Assembly (NCBI GenBank): GCA_032718475.1
Contig: JAUCBJ010000060.1
Location: forward strand, 1-32,287
DNA: 32,287 bases
Source of the DNA: Nemertoderma westbladi
Lineage: Eukaryota; Xenacoelomorpha; Nemertodermatida; Nemertodermatidae
Direction: 5' to 3'
The position numbers were made by a program, and so were the translations under genes. This document shows, in pieces, positions 8,977 through 19,188 of this stretch. The notes under the pieces are model-generated. The model made no database searches, had not been told where the DNA came from, and saw only the letters and a list, made by a program, of their open reading frames with translations. Numbering within the stretch: position 1 is the first letter of the stretch; each line of letters begins with the position of its first letter.

Positions 8977-11860
8977 GGTTCGTTTCACCCCAGTAGTGGG
9001 GTGAAATGAACCATGATAAATATGCACATCCATAGGTAGGTTCTAATTAACCAGGATAATATGTTTATTGGGGTGAAACGAACCATAATAACTGTTTTAA
9101 GAAAGAGCCCAACAAAAACTGGCCCCAATGAGATCCCTGGAATATTCATAGTGAATGTGTTAGGCTGTTTTAAAAATCACTTATCGGCAATTTTGCAGCA
9201 GCATAATTATGTTCTCTAAAAACAGGTCAAGGAATGACATTATGCACGGTCAGTTTTTGTTGCGCTTTTTTTTACGCTTAATAGGCTAACAAAAATATAA
9301 TTGACATATTGACAACAAAGCAAATTTACAAAGCTTAGGTTGGCGGTGTAGTCATTTTACACAATTAGAAATATAAACTTTTAAAATGCAGAAAAGCAGA
9401 AGCACAAAATTAGTGAAAGCACAAAATGCTTCAAATTAATAATTACCTAGGTAATTAAGATTAAGGACAGATCGAGACGAGACTAAGGCAATGATTACAA
9501 AAATATAACTGAAGTTCATATGCGTATTTTAATTTTATAGCCTACATTCTTTTTACAGTCACAAATAGCTAGTTAATACTGTTACTTATTGCAGTCACAA
9601 ATTTCTGTAGCCGACAATGGAGGTTGCTTGTACATAATTATACAATCTTTGTGGAACCAGCGTCCACACACTTCACAATCCTCGCACTCGTCAACCTCCT
9701 TGAAAATTGCTGGTCCATTAAATTGGCCACATAAATGACTGTTGTTCTCAGTGTGCTCAATATCACCATGACTTGATTCACTATCATTCCTCTGTAGATT
9801 CTTGCGATTTTCTCTTAGCCGTCTAATCGCTGTCACCGTGACAGTTCCATCACAATCTCCACCATTTTCCTCATCACTCGACGAAGAAACCACTATTCTC
9901 CTCTGTTTCCTAGGCTTTGGTTTGGGCTTGTGCTTTATCTTCTCCTTTCTCTCCTGCTGCTTTCTTGCTTTCTCCTCTTGTAGGGTTTGAGCCTCTCTAA
10001 GACGCCGTATAGCCTCATCAGATGTTACTGATTTCCCACCAAAGCTCCGTTTCACACCTTGCCTTCTAGTAGGCCCCCTTGAGCTGGACTTTGACATCAT
10101 CAAATGTTGTTTAACAATTGCAGTGATTGCACGTGTAGAGGGCGTTTCTAGTGAGTTCAGAGAAGAATGATTGTGACCACTTGGTGACATATTCGTAGGT
10201 GCAGGCGTTGTAACCGAGCTGGTAATGTTAATATCAATATCAGCTAGTGGTGAATCGAGACTTTCATTGAATTCGGTAGAACATGGTGGTTCGGGAAAAG
10301 CTGAAGTAGAAGGATGGTTCTCTAATATTGAAGTAGAATGCTGGTCAGGCTCAGAGTGGCCATTGGTCCCAGTAGTAATGATTTCCAGGGTAATTGTTTC
10401 CTCTGGCTGATGTTGCGAAGGTGAAACTAAGTCATCGGTAAGTCATCAATAAGTCATTAATTTATCGGTTGCAATGGCGCTGGGGTCAAATGGAAATATG
10501 CCTGTCTTTGAAAAGGTACTGGTGACGTCTTTTGGCTTGAATGCCCTTTTCTTTAGCAACTTTGGAAAGGTAAATTTATCGACTTTCCTTAGTCGGGATT
10601 CTCGATAGTAGGTTTGGATGATCTCTGCCCAGAGAGATTTTGCTTGCCTAAATATTCCAACGTCTATGGGCTGGAGGAGATGAGTACAGTTAGCAGGAAG
10701 GCAAAGAATGGTTATGTCATTTTCTACGGCATGTACACTCGTCTCTAGCGATATGTGACTAAGATGCCAATCGTAGATTAGTAACACTGGACGAGGGACT
10801 TTTTCTCTATCAAGCCAAATAACCAAATGCATCATGTACTCACTGAATTTGGTGCTGTCCATCCAGCCATTCTGTGTCATGCCATATAGGCCATCGTTGG
10901 GGCCACCCACTGTCCAATCTGAGCAGAGATTATTTCCTTCAAATATAATAAAAGGTGGATAAGTCTTCCCGCTGGCGGAACACGTAGCAAGAACTGTAGG
11001 CCTATACCATATACTGATCTTTCCCAGATCCCGGTATTAATTGAGCAGAGTTTTTCTCACCCCACTTGCAGAGATTTCTTTCCATTTTGACTCGTCATAA
11101 ATCCGGTTTCATCGTAGTTGAGAAGTTGTGCTGGCCTATCTATAATCCCGAGTTCTATCAGGGTTTAAAATTGGATAGAAAACCAAGCATCCACAACAAC
11201 TTTGTTGCAGGACAACGCACGATTTAATGCTGTAATGTTAGCATTTCCGGTGTACGCTCTGAGAATATAGGCCACCGCATTCGAAAACCCTTGTACCACT
11301 CATCTCCAGGACGGCCATTCTTGAAGCGGTCTTTCTTGTCTATCTTTTCCAAATACTGCTCGGTTAAATTAATAAGTTCATTTTTGTCCAATGGGAAACC
11401 AAACTTTGCAAAAGCTATTACCATTTTGACTAGGTAGGATTCCTCCTTTTCAGAAAGAATGGGTTTTGCTCCTCTTCCAAACTTTGAAATCTCGAGAGAG
11501 CAGTGTCGAGCAATAGTCAGATAGTGCCTCGGGGAACTTTGAAATGCTTTGCCGCTTCTCTTTGAGACATTTCCTTTGAATTTCCAGCTTGAATTGCCAG
11601 TTTTAGTTTATCGACTTCATAAGTAGTTGCCGTCTTTTGTTTGTATTTGCGAACCATATTACAGTATTAAGGTAATTTTAAGCGAATCACAGTTATAGTT
11701 AGACACAAATAAACAAAGGAACAATCTTTATACCATTATATAAACGGTAAAAAGGTGAATAAATAAGCCTGTAAGTCCAACCAGTCCTACACACTATGTT
11801 GATTGGTTCGTATTGACCCATAGACTATAAGAAGTAGGGCTGTAGGGGGTAAATTGAACC
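8977..11860 (-). mobile_element. Degenerate pogo/Tigger-type DNA transposon with nested inverted repeats
   Basis: The interior holds a broken DDE transposase on the minus strand. At the left end GGTTCGTTTCACCCC (8977) abuts CAGTAGTGGGGTGAAATGAA (8991), and GGGGTGAAACGAACC recurs at 9070. At the right end GGTTCGTATTGACCC (11805) is followed by GGGGGTAAATTGAACC (11845). The inward pair 8991/11805 and the outer pair 8977/11845 are each inverted with respect to each other. The likely element is about 8991-11829, beginning CAGTAG, which fits the CAG-type ends known in pogo elements. A TA target duplication is not clear, so the borders are tentative. Confidence 0.7.
9582..11657 (-). pseudogene. Broken pogo/Tigger-like DDE transposase with C-terminal Cys-rich domain
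   Basis: The minus-strand start at 11657 opens a psq-type helix-turn-helix (46 codons, MVRKYKQK...) that stops at TGA 11519-11517. A frame change near there leads into a CENP-B/Tc5-like second DNA-binding region (NGRPGDEWYKGF, about 11320) that stops at 11224. The DDE core follows in pieces. NYDETGF (about 11120) supplies the first Asp, IYDWHLSH (about 10780) the second, and LQPIDVG (about 10670) the third; the usual Gly after the second Asp is Trp. Tandem TGA codons at about 10448-10443 interrupt the frame. It then continues in the same frame through a Ser-rich linker to a basic region and a PHD-like Cys/His cluster ending at 9582. At least two stops and two frame changes make it non-functional. 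Confidence 0.85.
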
Positions 11861-12128
11861 AAAGATAAAGTTTCTATAAAAATACTAAATATGTAGCTAC
11901 GTTGAAAAATGATGTTCCATAAGGAATCTACAACTATAGGCCTACCTGTACTGTATATAGATATTGGTCTGTTGTTAGACAGTTCTGCAGTTAGAGGACT
12001 TAAGATTAGATCAAATCTTATTACTTGGAGTTCAGTGGAAACTCTAACTTACTTGGTCCAAACATAATCAATAATAACTGATAGCCTATTTTTAATAGTT
12101 TTTTAAAACTCCAGTCAGTAGGGTTCCC
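11861..12128. other. Non-coding spacer
   Basis: No gene or clear repeat is visible here. One TAGGCCTA octamer lies at 11937. Confidence 0.5.
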
Positions 12129-12325
12129 TATCCCGATGGGGATATATGAATATATCCCGATCGGGATATTTACATATCCCGATCGGGATATATTCAACCT
12201 TTCCAAAAAGCGACCTAAACTATCAGACTATAAAAAAGCGACCCAAATGGCGCCATCCAGCAGATATATCAGAAAAAATGGGTTATATTCGTTTGTGCCC
12301 CGCAAAGTGGTGTTCAGCCATTCCA

Positions 12326-13960
12326 GCGTAACGGTCGTGACATTCCGCATGGGTTTCCGGTATTAATGAGTATTCTAAGGGCACATGGAAGAATGATATT
12401 GAAAAGATATTACTATGATATGATCCTAAGATATGGACCTTTAATAAAATCGAAACCGCACTGGAATACATTACGTTTTATTGATTGTATTCCAGTTTAA
12501 AGTTGGCGTAACGGTCGTGACTGAAATGGACAAGCTTTTTAGAGACTCCTACACATTATAAATTTCTATCGAATTTACTGTACTTATTTAGCGTTACTTA
12601 TGTCAGACTAACATGTTAATAGATAGAGTTTAAAATGAAATTAACAGTATGGCAATATAGTATCATTAGAGAATGTGGCAATCAATTAACCAGCGTAACG
12701 GTCGTGACATAGTTTCGTAACGGTTGTGACATTATCGATTTTCACATAAATCTGAATTTCAAAAAATGGTTAGGTATTAGAGTTAGGTATTGCTATCGAT
12801 TTCAGGCAGGTTTTCTAGTACGCTGATTTTAATGGAAGGCTTTTTACATTCCGCAATTGAACACATCTACCATTTTTGGTGCTAAAATGAAAAGTGCAAG
12901 TAACCAGCATTTTTCAAATTAATGAAAACAACTAGACTTGTACTGTTGTAGGAGTGGTATTTATTTCAATTACATACAGGTTTTCTGGTGCGCTGATTTC
13001 AAAGGAGGGCTTTTTAAATTCCGCAGTTGAACACACCTACCATTTTTGGTGCTACAATGAAAAGTGCAAGTAACCAGCATTTTTCAAATTAGAGAAAACA
13101 ATAAGAATTGTAGGAATGGTATTTATTTCAATTACATACAGGTTTTCTGGTATGCCGATTTCAATGGAAGGCTTTTTAAATTCCGCAGTTGACTGGTTGA
13201 ACATACCTACCATTTTTGGTGCTAAAATGAAAAGTGCAAGTAAACAGCATTTTTCAAATTAGTGAAAACAACTAGACTTGTAGGAATGGTGTTTATTTCT
13301 ATTACATACAGGTTTTCTGGTGCGCTGATTTCAATGGAAGGCTTTTTAAATTCCGCAGTTGAATACACCTACAATGTTCGGTGCTAAAATGAAAAGTGCA
13401 AGAGTAAATAAACATAATTTTTCAAATTTTGCAGATTATATGTAAGCAGCCATACGTTCTACTGTTCTATGTAGTATTGTAAGCTGATATTTTGGTTATT
13501 ATGTGTACTACCTGATTACAGTATAAATATAATTACATCCCACTGCAGCAGTGGTATTATAAATGATACAAATTAATTTATACTGTATAATAATGATTCC
13601 TAAGTTTGTGTCACAACCGTTACGGTCATAAGTGCTCTTATGGCACATTATAGGTTAAGAAGAAACCTTTGTACACCTAATATTACAATTATCACTTTAA
13701 ATGTAATCTAAATGGAGAGTAAAAAAGACGACCTTTCGTTCCTTGAATTATACATGCTATGCTAATATTCCCATTTCCCACATGTTAATGTCACGACCGT
13801 TACGCTGATTACTACAACTGGAACATACAGTCAAGTTAAACTATATGGCTCAAACAATTGATACGAACCACCTAACGATAGATATAAAAGATTATAACCA
13901 TTACTGCAGGGGATATGGAGATATTGGAAAAACTTGTTCTTCAGCGTAACGGTCGTGACA
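12326..13960. repeat. Dispersed GCGTAACGGTCGTGACA motif, 7 copies in both orientations
   Basis: Forward copies are at 12326-12342, 12506-12521, 12693-12709, 12716-12731 (one change) and 13944-13960. Inverted copies are at 13609-13624 (one change) and 13789-13805. Four copies are preceded by CA, giving a CAG start. The outer left pair and the right pair are each spaced exactly 180 bp. They flank the ~165-bp array on both sides. Confidence 0.9.
12807..13430. repeat. Tandem repeat, ~165-bp unit, about 4 copies
   Basis: Copies begin with CAGGTTTTCT at 12807, 12977, 13139 and 13309 (offsets 170, 162 and 170). Each contains GGAAGGCTTTTT or a variant, CATTTTTGGTGCTA and ATGAAAAGTGCAAG. The copies differ by small indels and point changes, so the array is not fresh. 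Confidence 0.92.
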
Positions 13961-14400
13961 TATTTTCCATCCACTCATTACAATGCTATTAGAAAAATAT
14001 TTATTAGTTGTACATTATTTAACCGACATAGCTAATTACTACATAGATATAAGATTCTGAAAAACATATGGCATTGCCAGTTTGGTAATTATCATGCCAT
14101 TTTGGTTTGTATGTAATTATGCCAAAAATATTGAATTTTTGGCATTTTTTAAATCACATTTTGCGGACGCCGTAAAAAAAAATTGGCGAGGGTTATGGAA
14201 CATTTGAAAGCAGTTTTATGAAGCACAATATGTGTGCTACACACTCAATACAAAATAAATGCATTTCTAAGTACCGGTTCCGGTACTTTCATTTTTCACC
14301 AAAAGGTTTACTTTTGCTTGGAATGGCTGTGTTAGGGCTTTCAAAAGATATTGCAGAGTGAAAATCATATATTTTGTAAATATCCCGATCGGGATATATT

Positions 14401-14649
14401 GTGGTAGGCTAATCATGAGACATGAGATGATTCTATTTTTTTGTATAATGTATATATAAGTGTACCAATTGTACCATTACTGGATTAGGAGGGCAGCTGG
14501 GTAGAGGGTGGAGGGTGTGTGTCACTACTACTACTACCAGAACCAGACTACAAACAGACATACATAGACAGATAGAATACTGCAGTTTAGTGTGTAGTAC
14601 CGGTACTGTATCTGCCTACCAGGTAGTACCAGCCTACGTAGCCCTACTA
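14401..14649. other. Non-coding spacer with CTACTAC words
   Basis: No gene is seen. There is a short ACTACTACTACTACC microsatellite near 14525, a TATATA run near 14450 and a TACCGGTA octamer at 14598. Confidence 0.5.
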
Positions 14650-15107
14650 TGAAATTTCAACAGTTTGTTACAGTACCGTATCCCATATAGGCTACAGCGC
14701 GAAGGTCTCTTAAACGTTTCAACAGATTGTTTCAGCAACAAACGTGCTGCACGAAGGTCTCTTAAACGTTTCAACATATTGTTTCAGTATCCAATGTGCT
14801 ACACGAAGGTCTCTTAAACGTTTCAATATATTGTTTCAGTATCCAAAGTGCTGCACAATGGTATCTTAAACGTTTCAATAGATTGTTTCAGTATCCAACG
14901 TGATGCATGAAGGTCTCTTACGTTTCAATAGATTGTTTCAGTATCTCACATACTGCGCCCAAAGGTCTCTTAAACGCATAGATTGTTTCAGTATCCAACG
15001 TGCTGCATGAATGTCTCTTACATTTCAATAGATTGTTTCAGTATCCAACGTGCTGCATGAAGGTCTCTTAAACGTTTCATCAATAGATTGTTTCAGTATC
15101 CAACGTG
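14650..15107. repeat. Tandem array, 52-bp unit, about 8 copies
   Basis: The unit carries GAAGGTCTCTTAAACGTTTC, then AATAGATTGTTTCAGTATCC, then AACGTGCTGCAC. Copies begin near 14701, 14753, 14805, 14857, 14909, 14960, 15009 and 15059, with a decayed partial unit before the first. There are no unique spacers between repeats, so this is an ordinary minisatellite. It ends abruptly at a MITE-like element. Confidence 0.93.
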
Positions 15108-15321
15108 CAGACGTGGGGTAAACCGGGGATAATCTGATAATGGTGAAATCTGGAAATGGTACCGACAGACCGAACTAGGCCTACTACTGTACTATAGTTT
15201 GTCAATATTATCTGATCAATATTTTATAGCCTCACTCAAAAAACACGATTTCTGTGAGATTTTTAAAAAAGTGGTTCGCTTAGTCCCCGCCCCCGGTTCG
15301 TTTAGCCCCATGTTACCCTAC
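15108..15321. mobile_element. Small MITE-like element with pogo-type ends
   Basis: The left end reads CAGACGTGGGGTAAACCGGG. The right end, inverted, reads CATGGGGCTAAACGAACCGG. The GGGGCTAAACGAACC word resembles the GGGGTGAAACGAACC words at the ends of the degenerate pogo element at 8977-11860. The element is about 210 bp, has no coding frame, and lies against the 52-bp array. Its borders are approximate. Confidence 0.5.
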
Positions 15322-15489
15322 AATCAGTGCTGCAGTGAATCAGTCAAGACCAGTCCACAGTCAGAGTCAGTCAGTGTCTGAGTGTCAGACTCTAGGTCTC
15401 AGTCAGTCTGTCAGTCAGCAGGTCAGTGACTGCCAGCTAATTGCCCTTCAGCCCTTAGACTGTTATTAGAGCTGTCAGGCTGTAGAGCC
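15322..15489. repeat. CAGT/GTCAG-rich low-complexity stretch
   Basis: Words such as AGTCAGTCAGT, GTCAGACTC and CTGTCAGTCAGCAGGTCAG are repeated irregularly from about 15330 to 15440. It has no coding character. Confidence 0.7.
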
Positions 15490-15494
15490 CTTAC

Positions 15495-16000
15495 CAGTCG
15501 GGGAGAAGTTCTATTTTCAACTGAGTTGAAATTTAAACTTTATTTTTAAAAATTCAACTTTTTATTAAAATTCAACTTTTGGAGTAGAGTTTAAAATTCA
15601 ACTTTCTTTTAAAATTCAACTTTTGGAGTAGCTTTGGAGATACTGAAATAAGGAATTGGAATCCATTACTGGTATTCCATTGTATAATAATTATGACAAA
15701 CAGCGGTCATTTCATACATCTAATAAATTCCCGTAGTATTTCAGCTAATTTGCAAATGTAATCACTTAAAATGTTTTTAAAAAAAGTATTCCCGACGGTG
15801 AAAGTTTTTATTCCATCGGTAATGAGGGTTAATTTTTCGAGTTACATCCATAAAAACAATAAAAACACCCCTTCTGTGACGTCTTGGGGCCCTTCTGCGC
15901 CTCCTGCCATTTTAGAGTTGAATTTACAACTTAAAAGTTGAATTTTAAAAAAAAAGTTTTAAATTTCAACTCAGTTGAAATTTGAACTTCTCCCCGACTG
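15495..16000. mobile_element. 506-bp terminal-inverted-repeat element with CTTAC target duplication
   Basis: The left end starts CAGTCGGGGAGAAGTTC, and the reverse complement of the right end is the same. Similarity continues through CAACTGAGTTGAAATTTAAA for about 45 bp. The pentamer CTTAC sits directly outside both ends (15490-15494 and 16001-16005), consistent with a 5-bp target-site duplication. Inside, TTCAACTTTT words recur near both ends. There is no coding frame, so it is non-autonomous. Confidence 0.82.
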
Positions 16001-16935
16001 CTTACAGCAGTACAGCCTTAGCAGCTTAGCCCTGCAGCCTGACCTGCTGTTAGCCCTGCTGCCCTGCCTGCCTGCACCGCACTTCCACTGCACCGTAGGC
16101 CTAGTACACCACTGCAAAACCGGTACTGGTAATGTAGCTTAAGACTCTTAGTTTGGTAGGTAGGTAGGTAGTTTGATAGGTAAAACTGTAAACAGGTAAA
16201 GGGTAAATCCAACTGTACAAAACGTCGCCGACTCCAACTGTTGCAATTATAATTAATTAGTTTCATAATTAAACTCAATGATTGTATTACACACTGTAGT
16301 GACAAATGATACTGAATAAATTGCTATCTACATATCTCTGCGCAGTATCAGCACCACGCTGGCAGAATGTATCCAGGGTAACAGAATTGTCAGGATATAA
16401 TCAATGATGCCATGGTTTCCCTAGTTACGGGATTGTTTTGGTGAGAATGAAGCTGATTCCACAAGTTGAAGCAACTAACCTTGCTTACTAACATCCCTCC
16501 CTCTAGTATAGTAAGGTGCCTTGCTGCCTCTCTGAGAGGGCATACGGCACCCCTAATAATTTATGACAAATACATACAGAGAGCAGCGGTTGTTGATGGA
16601 TTGGCCTTGTAAAAATGTTTGGCAGTAACTGCCCCTTGTGTTAGAATACACTCCTAGAGAGAACAGCCAATGAATGGGCACTGTGGGTGTGGGTTGATTC
16701 ATATTTAGTGTAATCCAAACTGAATAATATTGCAATACAAAGGAATTTAGCGTTAATACAAAGCCATAGTCTGATAGTACATAATTTATAGTAGAAATAA
16801 GAAATCTGATCTGATTCTCTAATAATGTCAATTAGGACATGATAAAATATTAAGTAATCTGGCCTGTCCGTCCGGACCATGTCAGCATGTGGCGTGTTTC
16901 ACTTTTGGTCAAGGGGTTTTAATTTTTTTTTGTTT

Positions 16936-16960
16936 GGGGGGGGGGGGGGGGGGGGGGGGG
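16936..16960. repeat. 25-nt poly-G run
   Basis: This is an unbroken run of 25 G, the same length as the run at 142-166. It could form a G-quadruplex and is prone to length error. Confidence 0.95.
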
Positions 16961-17076
16961 CGATGTAAAGAACAGAAAAAATGTATGCTTACATGTTTAC
17001 GGACTGCTTTACTAAAATATTACAGTTTATGGAATAAAATGAAGTGTGTAATATAAAGACAGGTCAGCAGGTAGAA

Positions 17077-17205
17077 GTCAAAGGAGAGAGAGATTATCTG
17101 TCCATAAACGTCAAAGGAGATAGTGAGTCTCTGTCCCTATTGACAAAGTATAGAGGCCTTGTCGTCCCTAAACATCAAAGGAGAGAGAGAATCTGTCCCT
17201 ACAGT
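17077..17205. repeat. Short degenerate repeat with TCAAAGGAGA blocks
   Basis: TCAAAGGAGA occurs near 17078, 17110 and 17174, each followed by a GAGAG or GTGAGTCT stretch and then CTGTCC. This is a small decayed tandem repeat. Confidence 0.7.
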
Positions 17206-17480
17206 ATAACGACAAAGGTCCTTGCTTGTAACAAAAAGACCCAATGGTCCAAATTAATATTTATTTTTATAGTTAAGAGGATTACTTGTCAGCTTGTAGT
17301 CTATAAAAAAATAAAATTGATAACTTTTGCAAATATCCAAAATGTATTATTTCATCAAATCTGTCTGTAACGTTTTAAGTATTCTTTCTGTACGGCCTAC
17401 GTCAATAATGCTGCAAAATACGCATTTCCAGAAATGTTATTCTGTAACAAAAACAACACAATGAATTGAGAGATTTTATT

Positions 17481-17525
17481 ACCACCATTACCAGTCATTA
17501 CCACCATTATCACCACCATTATCAG
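17481..17525. repeat. ACCATT/ACC microsatellite
   Basis: Imperfect repetition of ACCACCATT and ACCATTATC. Confidence 0.85.
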
Positions 17526-17699
17526 TCAGGTCAGGTCCCCAGATCCTGCTACTGTACCACTATGGAAGTAATGTGGTACTACTGTACCTGTAGCTGTCAG
17601 CCCAGTAGGGCAGGCCCGATAAGCACTATTCATTATTTAAGAGTGGGTTGATAAGCCCCGTCAACTACTGTAAATAAGTCATTGAGGGCTACTGTATAG

Positions 17700-18791
17700 C
17701 GCCTAGGGCACCATTGAAGGCAAAGGCAGTACGCATCTGCAATGATACACGCCCCACTCTGTCTATACTGGATGCTCCTCTACCAGTGTTAGTTAACCTA
17801 ACCCAGGAGGCACACTTGGTTCAGGGTGTAACAAATGGACCCCTACAGTCGGCAGCAGGGCTGTAGGCCATGGATAGGCGGAAGGTAATCAACCAACGGC
17901 TAGACATGCTGACAAGGTCGGCGGAAGGTAATCAACCAACGGCGATCTACTGCGAAGACGCTTGTAGGAGTTGCGACCACAAGCGGTTTACTCCCGCAAC
18001 TGAAAGATATGAGTATGAGAACCCTCCAGGAGAAATACCGGCTCGGTCGTCGCCCGGGTCAACAAGGACCGCGTCCCCCAGTGGTACACCAGGCTGGGGT
18101 CGATAAATTGGCTACTGGAACAGAAGACCGAGAAGAAAGAAGAACCAACCTGTTGAAATGTAAAAAGACACTAAAGATTGCTACAATGAACGCACGCACG
18201 CTGAAAGCACATACCAAACAGGGTGACATGGTCGCTCTGGCAATGGAATATAACATCGACATCATCTGCATCCAAGAACATCGGATTTGTCATGAAGACA
18301 CTGCCATGAAGTACAATGACATTGGAAATGGATGGACGTTAGTAACAAGCTCAGCAGTAAGAAACTCGGCCAATGCAGCAATTGGTGGAGTAGGAATTCT
18401 GCTAAGCCCATTTGCACTTAAGACCCTAAACAACATCGAATCTATAAATTCCAGGGTTATGATCGCAACATTTGATGGGAATCCCAAGGCAACAGTTATA
18501 TGTTGCTACAGTCCAACCAATGCCTCAGAGCCAGAACAAGCAGTCAAGTTTTATGAAGAACTGACTGGACTTATAAAGGACATTCCGAAACACAATGTTA
18601 AAGTCATTGCTGGTGACCTGAATGCCCAAATTGGCCCAGAAGACATCAAGGGTTACACCTATAACACCAGTTCTAACAGAAATGGGTACTTACTTTTAGA
18701 CCTAATGGAAGAATGTGAATTGATACCAACAAACAACAGATTCGAAAAGAGTAAGGGGAAGCTATGGACCTTTCAATACCCTAATGGAACC
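17700..18791 (+). mobile_element. Truncated 5' portion of a non-LTR retrotransposon
   Basis: The stretch leads into an endonuclease reading frame and stops abruptly at 18791, where unrelated AT-rich repeat sequence begins. No reverse transcriptase follows. An internal 43-bp duplication (GGAAGGTAATCAACCAACGG at 17879 and 17922) lies in the leader. Complete elements are normally truncated at the 5' end during insertion. Here the 3' part is missing, so a later insertion or deletion at 18791 is likely. The left border at about 17700 is a guess based on a change to higher GC. Confidence 0.65.
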
Positions 18792-18806
18792 TGTTCGCGC
18801 TTTTAG
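18009..18806 (+). pseudogene. Endonuclease domain (APE-like) of a non-LTR retrotransposon, truncated
   Basis: The frame gives 265 residues. From about residue 54 it reads as an APE-type (exonuclease-endonuclease-phosphatase) fold. LKIATMNARTL is the first strand with its catalytic Asn, ICIQEHR carries the metal-binding Glu, and VCCYSPTNA-like and VIAGDLNAQIG motifs follow, the latter with the catalytic Asp-x-Asn. LWTFQYPNGT near the end normally precedes a QLDYI-type segment and then the reverse transcriptase. Here the frame leaves homology at about 18791 and ends five codons later. Such copies are often mis-annotated as craniofacial development protein 2-like. The RTE-like affiliation is from memory. 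Residues 1-50 are linker sequence overlapping another open frame (17870-18106). The function in a full element is nicking target DNA. Confidence 0.85.
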
Positions 18807-18942
18807 ACCTTTGGCAGTTTAACCCGCCAGATTATGATGTCTTCTAGATATTAAACCGCTTTTTAGCCTATGACAAGTATTTGAGCGATTAATTACCGAT
18901 ACCGTTACTCGGTGTAACGTGATATATATACAATATATTAGA

Positions 18943-19188
18943 ATACCGGTATGCTTATAGTATATATATAAGTATTATTACAGACTAGATTTGTCACAGA
19001 GTACCGGTATATAATTTTAGCACAAATATATATAAATATATAATAGGCCTATCGTGAATACCGGTATGAAGCTTACACTTATAGTATATAAGTATAATTC
19101 TGGACTAGAATTAATTACAGAGTACCGGTATGATTTCAGCCTAAATTTATCGAATAAATATAATAAGCCTATTGTAAATACCGGTATG
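18943..19188. repeat. Tandem repeat, ~118-bp unit, about 2 copies
   Basis: ATACCGGTATG recurs at 18943, 19058 and 19178. Between the copies, CACAGAGTACCGGTAT or a variant and TAATAGGCCTAT or a variant recur in the same order. It is very AT-rich. Confidence 0.85.

Larger units (their letters stand above)
12129..14400. mobile_element. Candidate non-autonomous element bounded by ATATCCCGATCGGGATAT palindromes
   Basis: Perfect 18-bp palindromes occur at 12152-12169, 12174-12191 and 14380-14397, with an imperfect copy at 12129-12144. The match extends beyond the palindrome: 12149-12174 equals the reverse complement of 14375-14400 over 26 bp, so the outer copies form a true inverted repeat. The interior has no coding frame. 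It carries a dispersed 17-bp motif and a ~165-bp tandem array. I see no target-site duplication. It could be one transposon, or several insertions between copies of one motif. Confidence 0.5.
16006..17699. other. Intergenic stretch with several simple repeats, no gene recognised
   Basis: It contains GTAGGTAGGTAGG (about 16158), a 25-nt G run (16936-16960), three spaced TCAAAGGAGA blocks at about 17078-17205 and an ACCATT-type microsatellite at 17481-17525. The open frames are short and unlike known families. Confidence 0.5.

Noticed and set aside
12152-12191. Tandem ATATCCCGATCGGGATAT palindromes as operator sites
   Set aside because: There is no adjacent gene, and the same sequence bounds a non-coding repeat block 2.2 kb away, which makes a transposon end more likely.
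14650-15107. Regularly spaced repeats considered as a CRISPR array
   Set aside because: The whole 52-bp unit is repeated with no unique spacers, there are no cas genes, and the context is an animal genome.
16490-16560. Hairpin-like GC-richer segment considered as a tRNA or small RNA gene
   Set aside because: It has no acceptor/T-arm pattern or anticodon arm consistent with a tRNA. Only short complementary words are present.
17870-18106. 78-codon frame overlapping the endonuclease as a separate ORF1 protein
   Set aside because: It lies in the leader of the retrotransposon copy, has a GC-rich out-of-frame tail and no ORF1 or zinc-knuckle signature. It may be leader sequence only.
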